Positions 6,990 to 15,633 of a stretch of DNA of 38,842 nt are shown in pieces. Below the pieces are notes generated by a model. The model had not been told where the DNA came from. It made no database searches and was given only the letters and a program-made list of their open reading frames with translations. The stretch lies in the NCBI GenBank assembly GCA_964577175.1, contig CAZNYC010000024.1:1-38842 (forward strand), written 5' to 3'. A program made the translations under genes and the position numbers. The stretch comes from BS750m-G62 sp964577175. GTDB taxonomy: Bacteria > Planctomycetota > Phycisphaerae > FEN-1346. Position 1 is the first letter of the stretch; every line of letters begins with the position of its first letter.

Positions 6990-8170
6990 GTTTCGGTTTC
7001 CTCTCTGGACCAGGTATCGGCCTTCAGAATCGTCTCGAGGTCGGGCTCGGCCGACCAACCTTCGTGGGTGTCGCCCGCGGGCGCGTCGGCCCCGCCCGCC
7101 AGGTGGGTCCGGAGGACCCGCTCGGCGAGCGGCACGATGTCGCTGAAACGGATGCGGCCGGCAAGGAACGCCTCGACGGCCACCTCGTCGGCGGCGGCAA
7201 AGACGGCGCCGGCCGTGCCCCCCCGCCGGACCACCTCGAAGCCGAGGTCAAGGGCCGGGAAGCGGGCCATGTCCGGCGCCGCGAAGTGGAGCCCGTCCAT
7301 CGCCGCCAGATCGAGCCGCGGCCAGGGGGCCGGGCGCCGCTCGGGCCACGTCAGCGCGTACTGGATGGGCGTCCGCATGTCCGGCGGACCGAGTTGCGCC
7401 ACGACCGACCCGTCCACGAACTCCACCAGCGCGTGGACCGTCGACTCCGGGTGAATCAGCACCCGCAGCCGCTCCGCCTCCAGGCCGAACAGGTGATGGG
7501 CCTCGATCACCTCCAGGGCCTTGTTCACGAGGGTGGCGGAGTCGATGGTGATCTTGCGGCCCATGGACCACGTAGGGTGGTCGAGCGCCTCGTCCGGGGT
7601 GACGGCGTCGCGGTCGGCGTCCGGCCGGTGATAGAACGGCCCGCCGCTGGCGGTCAGGGTGACGGACGCGATCTCGCCTCGTCGCCCCGCGGCGGCGGCC
7701 TGGTAGACGGCCGAGTGTTCGCTGTCGACGGGCAGGACCTCGGCGCCGCCGGCGCCGGCCTCGGCCATGAGGAGGTCCCCCGCCATGACGAGGGCTTCCT
7801 TGTTCGCGAGGGCCAGCCGCTTGCCGGCCCGTGCGGCCGCCAGGGCCGCCGGAAGCCCCGCGCCGCCGACCACCGCCGAGACGACCACGTCCACGTCCTC
7901 GCGCGAGGCCAGGGACGCGAGCCCCTCCGGGCCGACGACGATCTCCCGTGTGGCCCCTTCCGGCAGGGCCCGGCAAAGCGCCTCGGCGGCGGCCTCGTCG
8001 GCCACGCCCAGGGCCGGGGCGCCCGTCTCGACAGCCTGCGACGTCAGCGCCTCGACCCGCTGTCCCGCCGCCAGGGCCGCGACCTCGTATTCCGGGCCGA
8101 GCGAGGCGAGGACCTCCAGCGTCATCCGGCCGATCGAGCCGGTCGAACCCAGAATGGCGATACGGGGCAT
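6959..8170 (-). CDS. dxr: 1-deoxy-D-xylulose 5-phosphate reductoisomerase
   Basis: 403 residues. It converts DXP to 2-C-methyl-D-erythritol 4-phosphate with NADPH in the MEP isoprenoid pathway. The NADPH-binding 'ILGSTGSIG' is at 6-14, 'LANKEALV' at 121-128, the metal/substrate motif 'PVDSEHSA' at 147-154, 'TASGGPF' at 173-179, and the long conserved block 'WSMGRKITIDSATLVNK' at 201-217 continues into 'EVIEAHHLF'. All catalytic acids (D149, E151, E220 by family pattern) appear present. It is the first gene of a two-gene operon with rseP, with a strong-looking minus-strand promoter at 8206-8234 and a GGGAG ribosome site upstream of the ATG. Confidence 0.97.
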   Translation of the reverse strand: MPRIAILGSTGSIGRMTLEVLASLGPEYEVAALAAGQRVEALTSQAVETGAPALGVADEAAAEALCRALPEGATREIVVGPEGLASLASREDVDVVVSAVVGGAGLPAALAAARAGKRLALANKEALVMAGDLLMAEAGAGGAEVLPVDSEHSAVYQAAAAGRRGEIASVTLTASGGPFYHRPDADRDAVTPDEALDHPTWSMGRKITIDSATLVNKALEVIEAHHLFGLEAERLRVLIHPESTVHALVEFVDGSVVAQLGPPDMRTPIQYALTWPERRPAPWPRLDLAAMDGLHFAAPDMARFPALDLGFEVVRRGGTAGAVFAAADEVAVEAFLAGRIRFSDIVPLAERVLRTHLAGGADAPAGDTHEGWSAEPDLETILKADTWSREETETCLTSYTSSK

Positions 8171-8205
8171 GGCGGCGCAGCATCTCCCTCAGAACCGGGC
8201 CGTAG

Positions 8206-8234
8206 AGTGTACGCGGTGGGCGTCGGGTTTTCAA
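8206..8234 (-). promoter_or_regulatory. Predicted promoter of dxr-rseP
   Basis: On the minus strand, TTGAAA (8229-8234) and TACACT (8206-8211) are separated by 17 bp, about 36 bases before the dxr ATG. Confidence 0.6.
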
Positions 8235-8245
8235 TGGCGGATGTG

Positions 8246-8274
8246 TTGCGGGCCGGGGCCGGCGGCCGTATCAT
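8246..8274 (+). promoter_or_regulatory. Predicted promoter of the heparinase-like gene
   Basis: TTGCGG (8246-8251) and TATCAT (8269-8274) have a 17-bp spacer and lie 31 bases before the ATG. Its -35 box is only 11 bp from the -35 box of the divergent dxr promoter. Confidence 0.5.
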
Positions 8275-8305
8275 CGGTCCCTCACCCGTTTCTCGGAGTC
8301 GCGCG

Positions 8306-10354
8306 ATGCCCCGACGCCTGCTGCTCTGTGCCGTTGGCACCGCCCTGGCCGCGGTTCTCCTGGGACCGGCCCCCGGCCGTGCGGCGGTGCCGAAACGTCA
8401 CCCCGTGCCGAAGGACCATCCCCGCCTGCTCGGGTCGCGGGCGAGGCTGCAGGAACTGGCCCGCCGGCGCCCCGAGGCCTACCGCCGCACCGTCGCCGTA
8501 GCGCGAACGCGGAAGGCCGACGACCACGCCAAGATGATCTCGATGGCGCTCGTGACGGCCATCGAGGGTGACGCCGACCTCGGCCGCCGCGCCATTGAGA
8601 AGGCCATGACGTACGTCCGCGGCCCCGTCAGGAAGGGCCATACGCCGTTCGGCAGCGACCTGGCCCGCTGCGCTGTCGTCTACGACCTGTGCCACGCGCA
8701 CTGGACCCCCGACGAGCGGGCCGCATTCCATCGTTACGTCAACGAAACGGTCGATGCCAACCAGCGGAGCGAGACGCACGTCTTCCACAACGGGTGGTAC
8801 GGGTACAAGTGGTGGGGCATCGGCCTGGCGTGCTACGCGTCGTACTACGAGAACCCGCGGGCCCGCGACATCCTGGCTCGTCTGGAGCGCGAGTACGAGG
8901 AGCGCGCGGCCCCTGCCCTGGCCCTGGCAGGCGCCGGCGGCGGGTGGGCCGAAGGGTACTACGTCCACTACTGGCTTTACGAGTGGCTCTTCTTTTGCGA
9001 GGCGGCTCGCCACTCGGAGGGTGCCGACTACGTCGCCCTGGCCCCGGCGTTCTATAGGCACCGCGCGGTGGCGAGCATGTTCGAGATGTATCCGGGCATC
9101 CGCATGTACGGCTCGCGCCGGCCGATTCCGATGGGCGACGGCGGGGGGCGCGTCTTCGGCGGCGACCGCGACAAGGCCCTGGCCGCCAGGCGCATACTCG
9201 TCAACCGCTTCCCCGACGACCCCGCCCACCAGGCCGGGCATGCGTTCAACGAGACCACGCCGCGGTCCAGCGTGGGCGTCTACGCCTATAAGGATTTCCT
9301 GTGGCGGGACACGTCCGTGCCGAAGGGCGACCTCGCGCGGTTCCGCCTCTCGCACGTCAGCCCGGGCCCCGGCTACGTGTACGCGCGCAGCGACTGGGAC
9401 GAGACGGCCACGCACTTCTTCTTCACGTGCGGCGACCGGTTCACGGCCCACCAGCACCTGGACGTGGGGCACTTCCTCATCTACCGGCACGAGGAACTTG
9501 CCGGCGACGGCGGCCATTACGACGGCTTCGGTACGCCGCACGATGTGAACTACCATCTGCGCACCATTGCGCACAACACGATCCTCGTCCACGACCCGGA
9601 CGAGACCTGGCCGGGTATCCGGGCGGGCAAGGTCACCGGCAACGACGGCGGCCAGCATCACAACTGGCCGCATCACAACGGGGCCGTCACGGACCCCGCG
9701 GCGTGGCGGAAGGACCGCCGCCTGTACGACATCGCCGACCTGGTGGCCTTCGAGGACGCCGGGCCGTACCTGTACGTGGCCGGCGACGGCACGCGGGCCT
9801 ACTCGCCCAGGAAGGTCGAGCGTTTCCTGCGGCAGATCGTGTATTTGCGGCCGGGGACGTTCGTCATCTTCGACCGCATCCGTGCGACCGACCCGGCCTT
9901 CCGGAAGACGTGGCTGCTCCAGGCGATGCGCGTACCGTCCGAACGGCCGCCGCACCTGGTCGTGACGAACGGCAAGGGGCGCCTGTTCGTCCAGACGCTC
10001 CTGCCGCGCGACCCCCTGGCGCGCGTGGTCGCCGGCGACGACCTCCACCGCTACGGGGGGAAGGCGTATCCGCCGGCCCGTGACACGGGCCCCGCGCCGG
10101 TGTGCCGCGTCGAGCACTCGCCGCGCAAGGCCGAGGCCGAGACGCGCTTCCTGCACGTCCTGACGGCCACGGATGCGGAGGCCGACTCGGTCGAGCCGGC
10201 GGCCGTCCAAGTTCACGAGGATGGGGTGGAGGTGACCGTCGGCAAGGCGAGGATCCGCTTCGCGGCCGAGCCGACGGGCGGGAGCATTGAGGTGGACGGC
10301 AGGCGCGCGGCCTTCCCCGACGGCATCGTGGCCGACTACCTGGCCCCGCGGTGA
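8306..10354 (+). CDS. Secreted heparinase II/III-like polysaccharide lyase
   Basis: 682 residues from the ATG at 8306 with GGAG seven bases upstream. Residues 1-28 are a signal peptide ending 'PGRAA'. The N-terminal half is an alpha/alpha toroid rich in aromatic motifs ('GYKWWGIGLACYASYY', 'GYYVHYWLYEWLFF'), as in alginate/heparinase lyases. The C-terminal half has the heparinase II/III beta-sandwich pattern: 'FTAHQHLDVGHFLIYR', 'AHNTILV' and later 'FVIFDRI'. The His-rich 'AHQHLD' segment is the family's metal/catalytic region. It probably degrades uronic-acid-containing polysaccharides in the periplasm or outside. The exact PL family and substrate cannot be set from sequence alone. It is a single gene with its own promoter. 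Confidence 0.85.
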   Translation: MPRRLLLCAVGTALAAVLLGPAPGRAAVPKRHPVPKDHPRLLGSRARLQELARRRPEAYRRTVAVARTRKADDHAKMISMALVTAIEGDADLGRRAIEKAMTYVRGPVRKGHTPFGSDLARCAVVYDLCHAHWTPDERAAFHRYVNETVDANQRSETHVFHNGWYGYKWWGIGLACYASYYENPRARDILARLEREYEERAAPALALAGAGGGWAEGYYVHYWLYEWLFFCEAARHSEGADYVALAPAFYRHRAVASMFEMYPGIRMYGSRRPIPMGDGGGRVFGGDRDKALAARRILVNRFPDDPAHQAGHAFNETTPRSSVGVYAYKDFLWRDTSVPKGDLARFRLSHVSPGPGYVYARSDWDETATHFFFTCGDRFTAHQHLDVGHFLIYRHEELAGDGGHYDGFGTPHDVNYHLRTIAHNTILVHDPDETWPGIRAGKVTGNDGGQHHNWPHHNGAVTDPAAWRKDRRLYDIADLVAFEDAGPYLYVAGDGTRAYSPRKVERFLRQIVYLRPGTFVIFDRIRATDPAFRKTWLLQAMRVPSERPPHLVVTNGKGRLFVQTLLPRDPLARVVAGDDLHRYGGKAYPPARDTGPAPVCRVEHSPRKAEAETRFLHVLTATDAEADSVEPAAVQVHEDGVEVTVGKARIRFAAEPTGGSIEVDGRRAAFPDGIVADYLAPR

Positions 10355-10385
10355 ACGCGACGGTCGCCGGCCGCCACCAACAGGC

Positions 10386-10415
10386 TTGCATCCCGCCACC
10401 CGGCCGCGCTATACT
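10386..10415 (+). promoter_or_regulatory. Predicted promoter of the MNT-HEPN pair
   Basis: TTGCAT (10386-10391) and TATACT (10410-10415) with an 18-bp spacer. Transcription would start a few bases before the ATG at 10430, leaving a very short leader. Confidence 0.45.
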
Positions 10416-10429
10416 GCGGGCGGTGCCTT

Positions 10430-10747
10430 ATGGATCACGTGCAAGAAACGATTCGTCGCTGCCGGGAGCGGTTGGTCGAATACTACGGCGACCGCCTGCA
10501 GAAGGTCCTGGTATTCGGCTCGGTGGCGCGAGGCGAGGCCCAACCCGACAGCGACCTCGACTTGCTCGTGGTGCTGGATGGGGCGGTCGACGTGGTTCGC
10601 GAAGCCAGGGTCCTGGCGGACCTTCTGTACGACGTGCAGTTGCAATCAGACCATCACATCTCGGCCAAGGCCGCGCCTTCGGAGGACTACGAGGCGGGCC
10701 GGCTTCAGTTATATCGCAACGTTCAGCGCGAGGGAGTGGCGATTTGA
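10430..10747 (+). CDS. MNT-type minimal nucleotidyltransferase (putative antitoxin)
   Basis: 105 residues. The nucleotidyltransferase signature is complete: 'VLVFGSVARGEA' with GS at 30-31, then 'PDSDLDLLVV' with the metal-binding Asp42 and Asp44. The length and the adjacent HEPN gene fit the MNT/HEPN toxin-antitoxin arrangement, in which characterised MNT partners (MntA/HepT type) add AMP to a tyrosine of the HEPN RNase and silence it. That function is known for relatives, not shown here. No strong Shine-Dalgarno sequence is visible and the predicted leader is very short. The stop overlaps a TTG start of the partner by four bases, so the two are translationally coupled. Confidence 0.85.
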   Translation: MDHVQETIRRCRERLVEYYGDRLQKVLVFGSVARGEAQPDSDLDLLVVLDGAVDVVREARVLADLLYDVQLQSDHHISAKAAPSEDYEAGRLQLYRNVQREGVAI

Positions 10748-11142
10748 CGGGCCCCGATCGCCTGGACGAAGTCCGCGCCATCTGGCACCGCGCGACCGAC
10801 TCTCTGGCCGCCGCTCAAACGCTTCTCGACAACGGGTATGCCGACTTCGCGGCGTCGCGGGCCTACTACGCTTCGTTCTACGCGGCGTGCGCCCTACTCC
10901 TTGCCGAAGGGCACAACTTCTCGAAGCACAGTGCCGTCCTTTCCACGGTCCACAAGAACTTCGTGCGGACGGGCCGGCTCGAATCAGAACACGGTCGGGC
11001 GATCGACTGGTTGTTCGAACTCAGGAACATCGGTGACTACGGCGAATTGGAGCACGTTACCGATGAGCAGGCGCGGGAAGCGCTTGCTGCAGCCAAGCGT
11101 TTCGTCGAGGCGTGTGAACGGCTCGTCGGCGGCGCCCTGTAG
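10744..11142 (+). CDS. HEPN-domain protein (putative toxin partner)
   Basis: 132 residues from a TTG that overlaps the MNT stop (TTGA); no in-frame ATG exists near the domain start. The all-helical HEPN pattern is clear: 'AAAQTLLDNGYADFAASRAYYASFYAACALLLA' in pieces over residues 22-54, then a C-terminal 'ELRNIGDYG' at 92-100. Typical HepT RNases carry R-x4-6-H. Here Arg94 is followed by Asp98-Tyr99 and the next His is at 104, so it belongs to the RxxxDY branch of HEPN proteins, whose RNase activity is less certain. Tyr99 would be the natural target for AMPylation by the MNT partner. It ends 21 bp from the convergent pmbA stop. Confidence 0.8.
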   Translation: MTGPDRLDEVRAIWHRATDSLAAAQTLLDNGYADFAASRAYYASFYAACALLLAEGHNFSKHSAVLSTVHKNFVRTGRLESEHGRAIDWLFELRNIGDYGELEHVTDEQAREALAAAKRFVEACERLVGGAL

Positions 11143-11163
11143 ACGTGCGAACCGTCCGCACTC

Positions 11164-12498
11164 CTACTCCGACCCCGCGATCTGGACGTCTCCGATGCGG
11201 AGCGTCGGCATGAGGATGCCGGGTTCCTCGCGGGCGTCGCTCGAGACGGCGTCCAGCCGCTCGATCAGGTCGAAGACGTTCCCGCCCAGCATGGCGCTCT
11301 CCACGGGATGGACCCGCTCGCCCTTCTCGACGAGGAACCCGAAGTCGATGGACGCCGAGATGTCGCCGCTGGCCGGGTCCGGCCGAATCTCGCCGCTTTC
11401 CAGGTAGATGCCGTCGTCGACCTCGGCCAGCAGGTCGTCGGCCGTGCGGTCGCCGAGGGCCGGCCTCAGGTTCGTCGGGCTGATGCCGCCCGTGTGCGTG
11501 CCGTGGCCCGTGCTTTCGGTGCCCGCCTTGCCGGCCGTGTACGAGTTGTGGAGGAGATTCGCCAGGTGCCCTGCCTCGATGACGGTGAGCGGCCGGCGGG
11601 CGGTGCCCTCGCCGTCGTGGGCGCCGGACCGGACGCCGCGCGGCACGAGGCCGTCGTCGACGAGCGTGAGGCACGCATCGGCGATGCGTTCGCCCTCCTT
11701 GCCGCAGAAGAAACTCCGGCCGCGCTGGATGCTCTCGGCCCCGGCGGCGGCGACGAGTCGGCCCAGGAATCCATAGGCGGCGAGCGGGCCGAGGACGAGC
11801 GTCCGCCGGCCGGAGGCGATCCGCCTGGCGCCCAGGAACCGCCGGGCTCCTTCGACCGCGCCGACCGAGACCGTCTCGAGGTCGCAATCGGCGAGGTTCC
11901 GGCCGAAGTCGAACTCATAGAAGTACCCCGCGTCCTCGCCCCGGCGCAGCAGGGCCGACAGGCGGGCCGACACCTCCGTCCCCCGCGACTCCAGGGCCAC
12001 GCCTGTCGAGGACGCCAGCGCCCCCCGCCCCACCGACAGCGCCACGCCGCCCGAGAGGTTGACGTCCGGCTCCATGTCGCGGGCGGCCTCGATGTTCGCG
12101 ACCGCGATCGCCACGACCTGCTCCACGCGGAGGCCGGCGACGGCGTCGTCGAAGATGCCCCCGACCTCCGGCTTCGGCTGCGGCGGGGGCAGGCGGCGAA
12201 AGTCCGGGTCCGCCGTCGCCTCCTTCGCCAGCGCGACCGCCCGGTCGACCGCCTCGTCGATGGCCGCGCGGTCCCGCCCGGTGACGGCGGCGTATCCCAT
12301 GCCGCCCTGGACGAACGCGCGGATGGCGACGTCCTCGCCGCGCCCGGCGTCGGCGCTTTTGATGCCGCTCTTCTCGATCGTGACGCTGATGTCGCGCGAC
12401 GTGCCGGCCGCCACGTCGCACCACTCGGCGCCGGCGGCGACGGCACGGTCCACGCAGTGCTGCGCGAGTTCGAGATAGTTCAGATCCTCGTTGGTCAT
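11164..12498 (-). CDS. pmbA: Metalloprotease-related protein PmbA/TldE
   Basis: 444 residues from the ATG at 12498, which overlaps the tldD stop (ATGA). A longer frame to 12588 exists but would overlap tldD by 94 bases. Family motifs are 'VAIRAFVQGGMGYAAVTG', 'SFFCGKEGERIAD', 'DDGLVPRGVRSGAHDGEGT' and 'SYTAGKAGTESTGHG', followed by the C-terminal beta region 'SGDISASIDFGFLVEKGE'. As in other PmbA/TldE proteins there is no HExxxH zinc site, which is supplied by TldD. The TldD/TldE heterodimer is an ATP-independent protease that cleaves unfolded or ribosomal-type peptides (antibiotic leader peptides, CcdA) in characterised species. Confidence 0.93.
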   Translation of the reverse strand: MTNEDLNYLELAQHCVDRAVAAGAEWCDVAAGTSRDISVTIEKSGIKSADAGRGEDVAIRAFVQGGMGYAAVTGRDRAAIDEAVDRAVALAKEATADPDFRRLPPPQPKPEVGGIFDDAVAGLRVEQVVAIAVANIEAARDMEPDVNLSGGVALSVGRGALASSTGVALESRGTEVSARLSALLRRGEDAGYFYEFDFGRNLADCDLETVSVGAVEGARRFLGARRIASGRRTLVLGPLAAYGFLGRLVAAAGAESIQRGRSFFCGKEGERIADACLTLVDDGLVPRGVRSGAHDGEGTARRPLTVIEAGHLANLLHNSYTAGKAGTESTGHGTHTGGISPTNLRPALGDRTADDLLAEVDDGIYLESGEIRPDPASGDISASIDFGFLVEKGERVHPVESAMLGGNVFDLIERLDAVSSDAREEPGILMPTLRIGDVQIAGSE

Positions 12499-13916
12499 AG
12501 CGTGTGCTGGCCTCCCACGACGACGTCCCGGACACGGACGTGCGGCCCGCCGCAGTCGGTCGGAGCCGACTGCCCGTCCTTGCCGCACATGCCGGGCATC
12601 TTCATCTCGAAATCATCCCCCACGGCGTCGATGTTCTGAAGGACGTCAAGCGTCAGGCTGGAGATCGAGACGTCCCGCAGCGGCTCGCCCACCTCCCCGT
12701 GTTCGATCATGTGGGCCTGGCCGGCGTGGCAGATGAACTGGCCCTTCTGGACGAACACGTATCCCCAGTGCCCGTCCTCCAGGTAGATGCCGTGGTCGAT
12801 GCCCCGCATGATCTCCCCGAGGGGTACGCCGGTATCCGTGCCGGCCGGCTCCAGGAACGTGTTCGACATGCGGACGATGGGCCGGCAGTCGTAACTCTCG
12901 GCCCGGCCGCTGCCGGTGGGCGCGGCATCGAACTTGGCCGCGGTCTCCAGGTCGTGGAGGTAGGCGACGAGGCGGCCCTCCTCGATGATCGGCCGACGCC
13001 GCCCCGGCGTGCCCTCCGAATCGTACGCGAACGAGCCGAAGTGCCCGGGCAGCGTCGAGTCGTCGTAGACGGAGACGGCCGGCGAGGCGATCGCGTCGCC
13101 CAGGCGGTTCTCCAGGATGCTCTCGCCGGCCCAGACGGCGTCGGCCTCGGCGTTGTGGCCGAGCGCCTCGTGCACCAGCAGCCCCGTGATGGAGGGGTGA
13201 AAGAGCACGGTGAACCGGCCGGCGGGGGCCGGTTTGGCATCCAGGGCCGCCAGGGCCTTCCGCGCCGCCCGGGCGCTGAACGCCTCCGGCTCGACGCGGC
13301 GGAGGAGTTCCGCCCCGCCCACGATGCCGCGCTGCTCCGTGCTGCGCTGGAGAATCTCGCCGTCCGTCGCGACGAAGAGCGACGTGGCGACCGCCCGGCT
13401 GCCGGACGAGGCCAGCCGCGTGCCCGCCGTGTTCGCCAGCGTCTCCTCGTGCCAGCCCTGGGCGTAACTGACGATGGAGTTGACGATCCGGTGCCCGTTC
13501 GTGGCGGCGGCCCGGCCGGCCTGTTCGTACTCCAGAAGGCGGTCGATCTTCTCGGCGACGGGCATCGCGCCGGGCGGCACCTCGGGCTGGACGCGGTCCT
13601 CCGCCTCGATGGGTTCGATGGCGGCGATGCGGGCGGGATCGGCCACGAACGCCCCCGACGCCTTCGCCAGGGCGATGGCGTCGTCGACGCAGGCCTCGGC
13701 CCGCCGGCGGTCGAGGCTGTCGGCCGAGGCGAACCCCCACGCCCGGCCCACCAACACCCGGACGCCGATGCCGCGGTCCGACGAGGTTGCCAGTTTGTCG
13801 GCCCGGCCGTCCTGGACGAGGATGCTCTCCCCGTGTCGGCGGACGGCCCGGACGTCGGCGAAATCCACGCCGCGCCGCTTGGCCAGGTCGCACACGTGGG
13901 TAACGAGGTCGTGCAT
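12495..13916 (-). CDS. tldD: Metalloprotease TldD
   Basis: 473 residues. The zinc motif HExxxH is H249-E250 to H254 within 'LLVHEALGHNAEADAV', and the C-terminal 'GMCGKDGQSAPTDCGGPHV' is a conserved TldD-family closing motif with cysteines near the active site. The N-terminal PmbA/TldD domain covers about residues 5-100 ('ESILVQDGRADKLATSSDRGIGVRVLVGRAWGFA' in two pieces). GGAG lies upstream of the ATG at 13916. It forms a two-gene operon with pmbA (4-base overlap). A PAL-B element (13971-14068) occupies the gap to the upstream cvpA-like gene, so transcription from that gene must read through it. Confidence 0.94.
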   Translation of the reverse strand: MHDLVTHVCDLAKRRGVDFADVRAVRRHGESILVQDGRADKLATSSDRGIGVRVLVGRAWGFASADSLDRRRAEACVDDAIALAKASGAFVADPARIAAIEPIEAEDRVQPEVPPGAMPVAEKIDRLLEYEQAGRAAATNGHRIVNSIVSYAQGWHEETLANTAGTRLASSGSRAVATSLFVATDGEILQRSTEQRGIVGGAELLRRVEPEAFSARAARKALAALDAKPAPAGRFTVLFHPSITGLLVHEALGHNAEADAVWAGESILENRLGDAIASPAVSVYDDSTLPGHFGSFAYDSEGTPGRRRPIIEEGRLVAYLHDLETAAKFDAAPTGSGRAESYDCRPIVRMSNTFLEPAGTDTGVPLGEIMRGIDHGIYLEDGHWGYVFVQKGQFICHAGQAHMIEHGEVGEPLRDVSISSLTLDVLQNIDAVGDDFEMKMPGMCGKDGQSAPTDCGGPHVRVRDVVVGGQHTL

Positions 13917-13970
13917 GCGCGTGGTGACTCCCTTGAGGTTCGAATGGGTCGGGCGCGGCGCATCTGCGTC

Positions 13971-14068
13971 GTTCGAGCCCGCCGCGGAAGCGGCGGGTTA
14001 TCACCATCCGCCAAGGCACGTGCCAAGCCGGATAAAGATGACCGGCTACTCCCGCAGCCGGCTCGAAC
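13971..14068. repeat. PAL-B element overlapping the end of the cvpA-like gene
   Basis: Termini GTTCGAGCC (13971-13979) and GGCTCGAAC (14060-14068); hairpins CCCGCCGCGGAAGCGGCGGG and CCGGCTACTCCCGCAGCCGG. The stop codon of the cvpA-like gene (14046-14048) lies inside it, so the last seven or so residues of that protein are element-encoded. Confidence 0.9.
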
Positions 14069-15368
14069 GGCGGCGCTGGGACGCCTTCTCCTCTGCCGCT
14101 TCCGGCCAGGCCTCCTGATTCACCGCCGCCGCCGGCGGAGGCCGCGCGTCCATGAACAGCCGCAGACTCTCCGTCGGCAGCGTCGCCGGAACCGTGAAGA
14201 CGAGTGTCCGGCTGGCGTACCGGCCGGGCTCGGTAAACTCGAATCGCATACCGGTGGCGGCGTAGGTGCCCCAGTCGCCCCCGCCCGGAAAGGCAAACCG
14301 CAGGTTCCGCGGGACGACCGGCGGTCCCTCGGCGGCACCCAGGGCCCGCGGTGCCCCGCTTTCGGTGGACGGTTTCCGCGCCTCGCCGACGACGAGTGGC
14401 CCCTCGGTCACCGGGCTGCCGGAGGCGTCCACCAGCCGGAACTGGGCCGAGTCGATGATTCGCGGTAGTCCGGCCGCCCGGTCGGACGTCTCCGCGGCCG
14501 GTTGCAGGCGGAGCCGGACTTTCAGGAAATCGTGGCCGGCGGGCGGCTCGACCTCGGGAAACCCCGCCACCGTCTCCGTCCGGACGACGAACGCCACCTC
14601 CAGTTCCATGCCGTAGAGGACGGCCTGCCGGCCGCGATCCAGTCGCAGGCCGCGCTGCCCTTCCTCGCCCGGGGGGATCTCGGGCACGGGTCCCAGAACC
14701 CGGCCGGTCCGCCACCGGATCGCTTCCCACCGCCGGTACCAGTGGTAGTAGAGGAAATCGTCCGTGTCGACGACGGCGGCGTACCCCTCCGGCCGAAGCC
14801 GCTCCGGCGGATACGTGTCGCCGTAACGGTTGAGCATCGCCCCGCCGGTCACGGCGTCGAGGAGCCACACGGCCGCCCGGTCCGGCGCCAGCAGGAGCGA
14901 CCGGCCGCGCTCCACCCGCTCGGGATGGTCGCGGCTGGTGCCCTCGACGTACCGGAACGGCTCGTAGCCGAGCACCGACGGGGCCACCGGCAACATCTGG
15001 ACGATGGCCAGGCAAAGGCCGACGGCGAGGTACCCCGCCAGGACGCCGACCGCGCCGCCGCCGGCCGCGGCGGCGGTCTTGGGCAGCGGCGGCCCGTTCG
15101 GCAGGAGCCGCTGGCCCACCGTCCGCAGCGAGAGAAACACCACGCACAGGATCGCCCAGAAGGCGAGGGCGTCGGCCGTGTACGACCACGTGTCGGCCCC
15201 GCGTCGGGCGCCGGCCAGGAGATCGGCCACGGGCGGACCGAGCACCGTCGCCACCGCCCCGCCCAGCACCAGCGCCGCCAGCATCACCGCGGCGCGGTAG
15301 ACGCGCTGCAGGACGCCGAAGACGGCGACGGTGGCAATGGCCAGCGGGGCCAGGAGGTTCAGGAGCAC
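14046..15368 (-). CDS. CvpA-like membrane protein with large C-terminal soluble domain
   Basis: 440 residues from a GTG at 15368. The first about 130 residues contain four hydrophobic helices ('LLAPLAIATVAVFGVLQ', 'AAVMLAALVLGGAVATVL', 'ALAFWAILCVVFLSL', 'GGAVGVLAGYLAVGLCLAIV') in the CvpA/colicin-V-production pattern. The remaining about 300 residues are predicted extracytoplasmic, with a Tyr/Trp-rich segment near 200 and beta-like stretches in the C-terminal half. No enzymatic motif is visible. CvpA proteins are linked to envelope integrity; the large C-terminal part is unusual and I do not recognise it. The last residues, 'RRRSSRLRE', are encoded by a PAL-B element. Confidence 0.7.
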   Translation of the reverse strand: MLLNLLAPLAIATVAVFGVLQRVYRAAVMLAALVLGGAVATVLGPPVADLLAGARRGADTWSYTADALAFWAILCVVFLSLRTVGQRLLPNGPPLPKTAAAAGGGAVGVLAGYLAVGLCLAIVQMLPVAPSVLGYEPFRYVEGTSRDHPERVERGRSLLLAPDRAAVWLLDAVTGGAMLNRYGDTYPPERLRPEGYAAVVDTDDFLYYHWYRRWEAIRWRTGRVLGPVPEIPPGEEGQRGLRLDRGRQAVLYGMELEVAFVVRTETVAGFPEVEPPAGHDFLKVRLRLQPAAETSDRAAGLPRIIDSAQFRLVDASGSPVTEGPLVVGEARKPSTESGAPRALGAAEGPPVVPRNLRFAFPGGGDWGTYAATGMRFEFTEPGRYASRTLVFTVPATLPTESLRLFMDARPPPAAAVNQEAWPEAAEEKASQRRRSSRLRE

Positions 15369-15417
15369 GGTCTCGTTTCCTTCATGCGTAGGCGACCGCA
15401 GGGGACGGATCAGGCCG

Positions 15418-15528
15418 TGTCATTTCGACCAAGGTCTCGCGAAGCAAGACCGCGGGGTGCAGTCTCGACGTCGGGCCCACCAGCGCGATTCCTCCGCTCG
15501 GCCCTGAAGGGCCCCGGTCAAAATGACA
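15418..15528. repeat. PAL-D element, copy 1
   Basis: Termini TGTCATTTCGACC (15418-15430) and GGTCAAAATGACA (15516-15528), inverted with one mismatch. It lies between the gspE-like stop and the cvpA-like start; a decayed right-end fragment (CGTCGCCTGGCGACGGCTCGG) follows near 15583-15605. Confidence 0.85.
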
Positions 15529-15633
15529 CTCGGGCGGCTTTCTGCATGTCCCGCCCCCACGCGAGCCTCCTCCGCTTACCGTCGCCTGGCGACGGCTCGG
15601 CCGGAACGCCAATCGCCAGTTTACGCTTTTAGA

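Noticed and set aside
5160..7454. Large plus-strand frame over rseP and dxr
   Set aside because: A shadow frame; the minus strand carries unmistakable HELGH, PDZ and Dxr motifs.
8171..8305. Long plus-strand frame from 7064 suggesting a heparinase-like protein of over 1,000 residues
   Set aside because: The first 400 or so residues are the antisense of dxr; the signal peptide, ribosome site and promoter all support the ATG at 8306.
14046..15189. Long minus-strand frame from 12646 to 15189 that spans two genes
   Set aside because: It is a high-GC shadow frame of tldD and the cvpA-like gene; it has Arg/Gly/Pro-rich composition and no motifs.
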